54,012 bases of DNA, taken from the NCBI GenBank assembly GCA_015501605.1, contig JADNRZ010000057.1, positions 1-54,012 on the forward strand, given 5' to 3'. This document shows, in pieces, positions 50,710 to 54,012 of this stretch. The stretch's first letter is position 1. Every line of letters starts with the position of its first letter. Below the pieces are notes generated by a model. That model was not told the origin of the DNA. It saw only the letters and a program-made list of their open reading frames with translations, and searched no databases. The DNA comes from Panaeolus papilionaceus. Its lineage: Eukaryota > Basidiomycota > Agaricomycetes > Agaricales. A program made the translations under genes and the position numbers.

Positions 50710-53103
50710 ATGAGTCAAACCAAATCTAAGGACATTAGTGTATATTCTCAGAATGTTTGTAAAAATTATCGTGGACAACCATGCCATACTGTTGACTCGC
50801 TGTGGGAAGGACTCCATGGCACCTATAATTCAGCCACGGATCGGGAGTATGATCTCTCGGTTCTGGACGAGCTTCCCTCTTTGCAGGAGAGGGAATGGGA
50901 GACTTTCTCCGGATTGGAGCTGCGCGAAGCCCTAGTAGCGTGTTCCGGTCTCTCTGCACCCGGTCCCGACCACATCACGTGGCGGTACCTGAAGAGAGTC
51001 ATCGACGCCGATGGCGTCGAGACCCTCTTCGTACAGCTGGCCAACGCATGCCTAACGGCAGGCTATTGGCCCAGCCACTTCAAGGACTCCACCTCGGTTA
51101 TCATCCCGAAACCGGGGAAGGCGTCCTACTCTACTCCGAAGTCGTTCAGGCCGATTGTGCTCCTGAACACTCTCGGCAAACTCATTGAGAAACTCATCTC
51201 GACCCGCATTCAGTTTGAAGGCATCAAACTGGACATATTCCATCCGTGTCAACTGGGAGGCGTTAAACAGCGCTCAACAGAGGACGCGGGCCTCATCCTC
51301 ACCCACATGGTCTGTGCGGGCTGGGCGAAGGGTCTGGTAACCAGCGTGGTGGCATTTGACATCGCGCAATTCTTCCCATCATTGAACCACGACGTTCTGA
51401 TGGCTATACTGGCCAAGCAGGGTTTCCCTGCTAAGGTCCGGAGGTTTTTTGCCTCGTACCTTGTAGGACGCTCCACGCGCTATAGCTGGAACACCTTCAC
51501 TTCTGAACCAATGCCTGCCGATGTGGGTGTGGGACAGGGCTCCGCCCTGTCCCCGGTTCTATCTGCTCTTTATATTGCCCCGATCATGAAGATCTTCGAG
51601 GCGCGCGCCCTAGCGGGCGCGCTGTCTTGTTACTTACTATCGTTCGTCGACGATGGCACTCTCATTTGCCAGGCCAAGAAATTGACCGACAATATCACCG
51701 CCCTTCGGGCGGCGTACTCTATCATATTCACCTTGTTCACCGCGCTGGCCCTTGTGCTGGAACATGACAAGTCTGAACTATTCCACTTCTCGCGAAGACG
51801 AGATGGTGTCAATCCCCCCATTGATTTGGGGTACGCGCCCTATACGGGCGCAACGCCGTTGAAGCCCAAACCCATTTGGAGGTACTTGGGCTTCTACTTC
51901 GATCGCGGGCTCACCTTCAGGGAGCACGTACGCTACTACACCACAAAAGCACTCACCACGGTCAAGGCCATGGGGATGCTTGGTAACTCTCTCCGGGGAT
52001 TGTCCCCGGTCCAACGCCGGCTTCTGTACCGCACGTGCGTTCTTCCGATCGCAACGTATGGACACAGGCTTTGGTTCTTCAGAGGTTCCCGTAACAAGGA
52101 GCTCTTGAAAATGTTCAACGGGATGCAGCGTAAGGCTGCTCTATGGATCACGGGTGCGTTCAAAACCACCCCCGTAGGAGGAGCGGAGGCCCTGGCGGGC
52201 CTCCTTCCAATCCCTTTACTCCTCCGTCGTCTGACTGACCGCTCCACATGGCGCGTCGGGACACTCGCATCCAGTCACCCCCTTCGGGGGTTCCTGGATG
52301 AACGGAACTCGCATGCAGCTCCGCTGCATGCTCGTTCCTTTGCCCGTATGTCCGAGTCCGAAAGGGTGAAGACCTCTGGGGCCGTTATGGAGATTATCTC
52401 ACGTCTCCCCCAACTGACTGAACCCATCGAGCTGCTGCCCGATGAGTCCAGACCCGGCAATCGACTCACTGAACGCTTCCCTCACCAGGTGGACGTCAAT
52501 GAGACCCTCCCGCCCCCGCCCACTCCCCCGCCTGACGGCGGGGAGTGGCCGTCGAGGGCGGATCAGCTGGTCCAGCTTATGGCTGAGGCTGCTGATACAC
52601 CCGGTTCGTTTGTGGCTGCTGGCGATGCGTCGGTGCCACGATACGACCACTTCCAGGCCGCAGTGAGTGCACTTGTGTATGCTGTGGATCCCGTGGAAGG
52701 ACTGGAGCCATCGGTCAATGACCCATGGCGCACCCGCCGCCCGGCGGGACGCTCTACTTCCGTTTCGGCGGAACTTGCTGCTATACGGCTCGCCTTGTGC
52801 AAGGCTATCACCTTCCCAAGGTGCGAGCGCGTGTATGTATTCTCGGATTGCATGCCTGCTATCAGGCTAGCAACCGACTGCACGGAGCATGGTGGCCAGG
52901 AACATAGCCTGGCCATCGTGCGCGCTCTTGCCGCTTGGCTGCCTGCGGCAGCCAACCGGCGCGTACTGTTTGTACACGTCCCCTCCCAGCTTCGCTGGGG
53001 TCCCCAGGGGACCGCTCACGAGATGGTAACATCTCTCCCTGGTGTCGTCCCGAAGCGCCCGCAGGCGCACCGAGGTGCGGGTAAATTGAATTGCATACGG
53101 TGA
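50710..53103 (+). CDS. LINE-A ORF2 lacking endonuclease, 797 aa (A13)
   Basis: The first 20 residues (MSQTKSKDISVYSQNVCKNY) are fused in frame to the sequence before the RT (RGQPCHTVDSLWEGLHG). The ~1.1 kb encoding the endonuclease is gone, with TAT at both break points. RT: PIVLLNTLGKLIEKL, VVAFDIAQFFPSL, VGQGSALSP, FVDDG (312-316). RNase H: DASVPRYDHF, ELAAIRLAL, FSDCMPAIRL. The last 19 residues after LPGV come from the inverted arm and are not native, so the C-terminal CxCG motif is missing. If expressed it could only work at pre-existing nicks or with a helper. Confidence 0.85.
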   Translation: MSQTKSKDISVYSQNVCKNYRGQPCHTVDSLWEGLHGTYNSATDREYDLSVLDELPSLQEREWETFSGLELREALVACSGLSAPGPDHITWRYLKRVIDADGVETLFVQLANACLTAGYWPSHFKDSTSVIIPKPGKASYSTPKSFRPIVLLNTLGKLIEKLISTRIQFEGIKLDIFHPCQLGGVKQRSTEDAGLILTHMVCAGWAKGLVTSVVAFDIAQFFPSLNHDVLMAILAKQGFPAKVRRFFASYLVGRSTRYSWNTFTSEPMPADVGVGQGSALSPVLSALYIAPIMKIFEARALAGALSCYLLSFVDDGTLICQAKKLTDNITALRAAYSIIFTLFTALALVLEHDKSELFHFSRRRDGVNPPIDLGYAPYTGATPLKPKPIWRYLGFYFDRGLTFREHVRYYTTKALTTVKAMGMLGNSLRGLSPVQRRLLYRTCVLPIATYGHRLWFFRGSRNKELLKMFNGMQRKAALWITGAFKTTPVGGAEALAGLLPIPLLLRRLTDRSTWRVGTLASSHPLRGFLDERNSHAAPLHARSFARMSESERVKTSGAVMEIISRLPQLTEPIELLPDESRPGNRLTERFPHQVDVNETLPPPPTPPPDGGEWPSRADQLVQLMAEAADTPGSFVAAGDASVPRYDHFQAAVSALVYAVDPVEGLEPSVNDPWRTRRPAGRSTSVSAELAAIRLALCKAITFPRCERVYVFSDCMPAIRLATDCTEHGGQEHSLAIVRALAAWLPAAANRRVLFVHVPSQLRWGPQGTAHEMVTSLPGVVPKRPQAHRGAGKLNCIR
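51531..51553 (+). other. LINE-A ORF2 hairpin, 10 bp, over RT motif B
   Basis: GGGACAGGGC pairs with GCCCTGTCCC around a 3-nt loop, overlapping the GQGSALSP codons. The same perfect hairpin is in A1 (3409-3431); A7 keeps nine pairs with a changed loop. Confidence 0.8.
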
Positions 53104-54012
53104 TAGTATTCACCGATGGGAGCGTGGCCCGTGATACAACGAACAGCGCGTGCGGTCAAGGACGGTGGCCCGGCCTCGAACGCGGATAACCAAGACCCAC
53201 CCTTCTTCGTGGTGGGCTTGAGTAGACGGTCGTGCTTGTCGTGGAGGGGCATAAAATGCCTGCCTCTGTATAATGGATCCGAGAACTTTGCTTCCCAGAG
53301 TTGGAGTGCCTCGCGATCTGCGAAATCGCGGAGCCAGTCTAGCGTCGTGAGGGGGCGTGCCCCCACACGAACACCAGGGAGAGATGTTACCATCTCGTGA
53401 GCGGTCCCCTGGGGACCCCAGCGAAGCTGGGAGGGGACGTGTACAAACAGTACGCGCCGGTTGGCTGCCGCAGGCAGCCAAGCGGCAAGAGCGCGCACGA
53501 TGGCCAGGCTATGTTCCTGGCCACCATGCTCCGTGCAGTCGGTTGCTAGCCTGATAGCAGGCATGCAATCCGAGAATACATACACGCGCTCGCACCTTGG
53601 GAAGGTGATAGCCTTGCACAAGGCGAGCCGTATAGCAGCAAGTTCCGCCGAAACGGAAGTAGAGCGTCCCGCCGGGCGGCGGGTGCGCCATGGGTCATTG
53701 ACCGATGGCTCCAGTCCTTCCACGGGATCCACAGCATACACAAGTGCACTCACTGCGGCCTGGAAGTGGTCGTATCGTGGCACCGACGCATCGCCAGCAG
53801 CCACAAACGAACCGGGTGTATCAGCAGCCTCAGCCATAAGCTGGACCAGCTGATCCGCCCTCGACGGCCACTCCCCGCCGTCAGGCGGGGGAGTGGGCGG
53901 GGGCGGGAGGGTCTCATTGACGTCCACCTGGTGAGGGAAGCGTTCAGTGAGTCGATTGCCGGGTCTGGACTCATCGGGCAGCAGCTCGATGGGTTCAGTC
54001 AGTTGGGGAGAC
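52404..54012. repeat. 642-bp perfect inverted repeat at the window end
   Basis: Positions x and 106416-x are complementary: 52404-53045 pairs with 53371-54012 around 325 bp. Predicted peptides are identical in both arms. The right arm plus spacer reads as one continuous LINE-A ORF2, while the left arm breaks at 53045. Confidence 0.9.
53046..54012 (-). pseudogene. LINE-A ORF2 RNase H region, inverted (A14)
   Basis: Minus-strand frame 53927-53046 reads through RNase H (DASVPRYDHF, FSDCMPAIRL), LRDFADREALQLWEAKFS, TARAVRCITGHAPIGEYY and up to RCACGRFGT at 53046, then turns into the complement of A13. Open at the window edge. Confidence 0.85.

Larger units (their letters stand above)
48529..53045 (+). 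mobile_element. LINE-A copy A13, internal deletion, fold-back end
   Basis: Family 5' end at 48529, intact ORF1, ORF2 with a ~1.1-kb in-frame deletion, continuing until 53045 where the sequence turns into its own complement. The 3' UTR is not reached on this strand. Confidence 0.9.

Noticed and set aside
53000..54012. Terminal palindrome as a telomeric or hairpin chromosome end
   Set aside because: No TTAGGG-type repeats; the sequence is LINE coding on both arms.

Overview
The window looks like a transposon graveyard from a fungal genome, probably an agaricomycete (Basidiomycota). The evidence is a KDZ-type transposase-related fragment, Tad/I-group-like LINEs with zinc-knuckle ORF1 and endonuclease-RT-RNase H ORF2, and a chromodomain Ty3/Gypsy element with Tf1-like self-priming. 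The species assignment is inference. I see no ordinary host gene, tRNA, rRNA or CRISPR array.

Layout. 1-2754 is AT-rich and non-coding. From 2755 to the end, almost every base belongs to one of two LINE families, which I call LINE-A and LINE-B, or to two Gypsy elements. LINE-A is about 6.6 kb, with ORF1, then ORF2 starting 2 nt after the ORF1 stop, then a ~0.55 kb 3' UTR and a poly(A) tail. LINE-B has the same plan and shares the last ~50 nt of the 3' end. LINE-A copies: A1 (2755-5989,+), A2 (6340-7082,-), A3 (8984-9994,-), A4 (9995-10855,-), A5 (12527-12741,+), A6 (12766-13628,-), A7 (14347-20453,+), A8 (20454-20675,+), A9 (22665-37751,-, split), A10 (36534-37193,+), A11 (39003-45597,+), A12 (48098-48528,-), A13 (48529-53045,+), A14 (53046-54012,-).

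The centre is a nest that can be ordered by target-site duplications. A LINE-B plus copy starts near 21959. It was interrupted at 22376/38207 by a LINE-B minus copy (14-bp duplication). That copy was interrupted by LINE-A A9 (13-bp duplication). A9 was then interrupted by the Gypsy-1 chromovirus (5-bp duplication, 619-bp LTRs with no difference seen) and by A10 (15-bp duplication). A11 and A12 also interrupt the LINE-B plus copy.

Main discoveries. (1) LINE-A coding sequence and 3' UTR carry many perfect short hairpins (8-10 bp stems, 3-7 nt loops, often UUCG-like). Several keep pairing through double substitutions between subfamilies, and at least six small deletions in different copies remove or start in such a hairpin. 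(2) Gypsy-1 has gag, pol with protease-RT-RNase H-integrase-chromodomain, and an extra 373-residue zinc-knuckle ORF between pol and the 3' LTR. It also has a 13-nt primer-binding site complementary to the predicted 5' end of its own transcript. (3) Several LINE junctions are long, near-perfect palindromes, including one that ends the window. These may be real fold-back duplications or assembly chimaeras.

Nearly all LINE ORFs are broken by stops, often CGA to TGA, and by indels. The best preserved are A13 ORF1 (699 aa), an A13 ORF2 that has lost its endonuclease in frame (797 aa), the LINE-B ORF2 5' half, and Gypsy-1 pol and ORF3.
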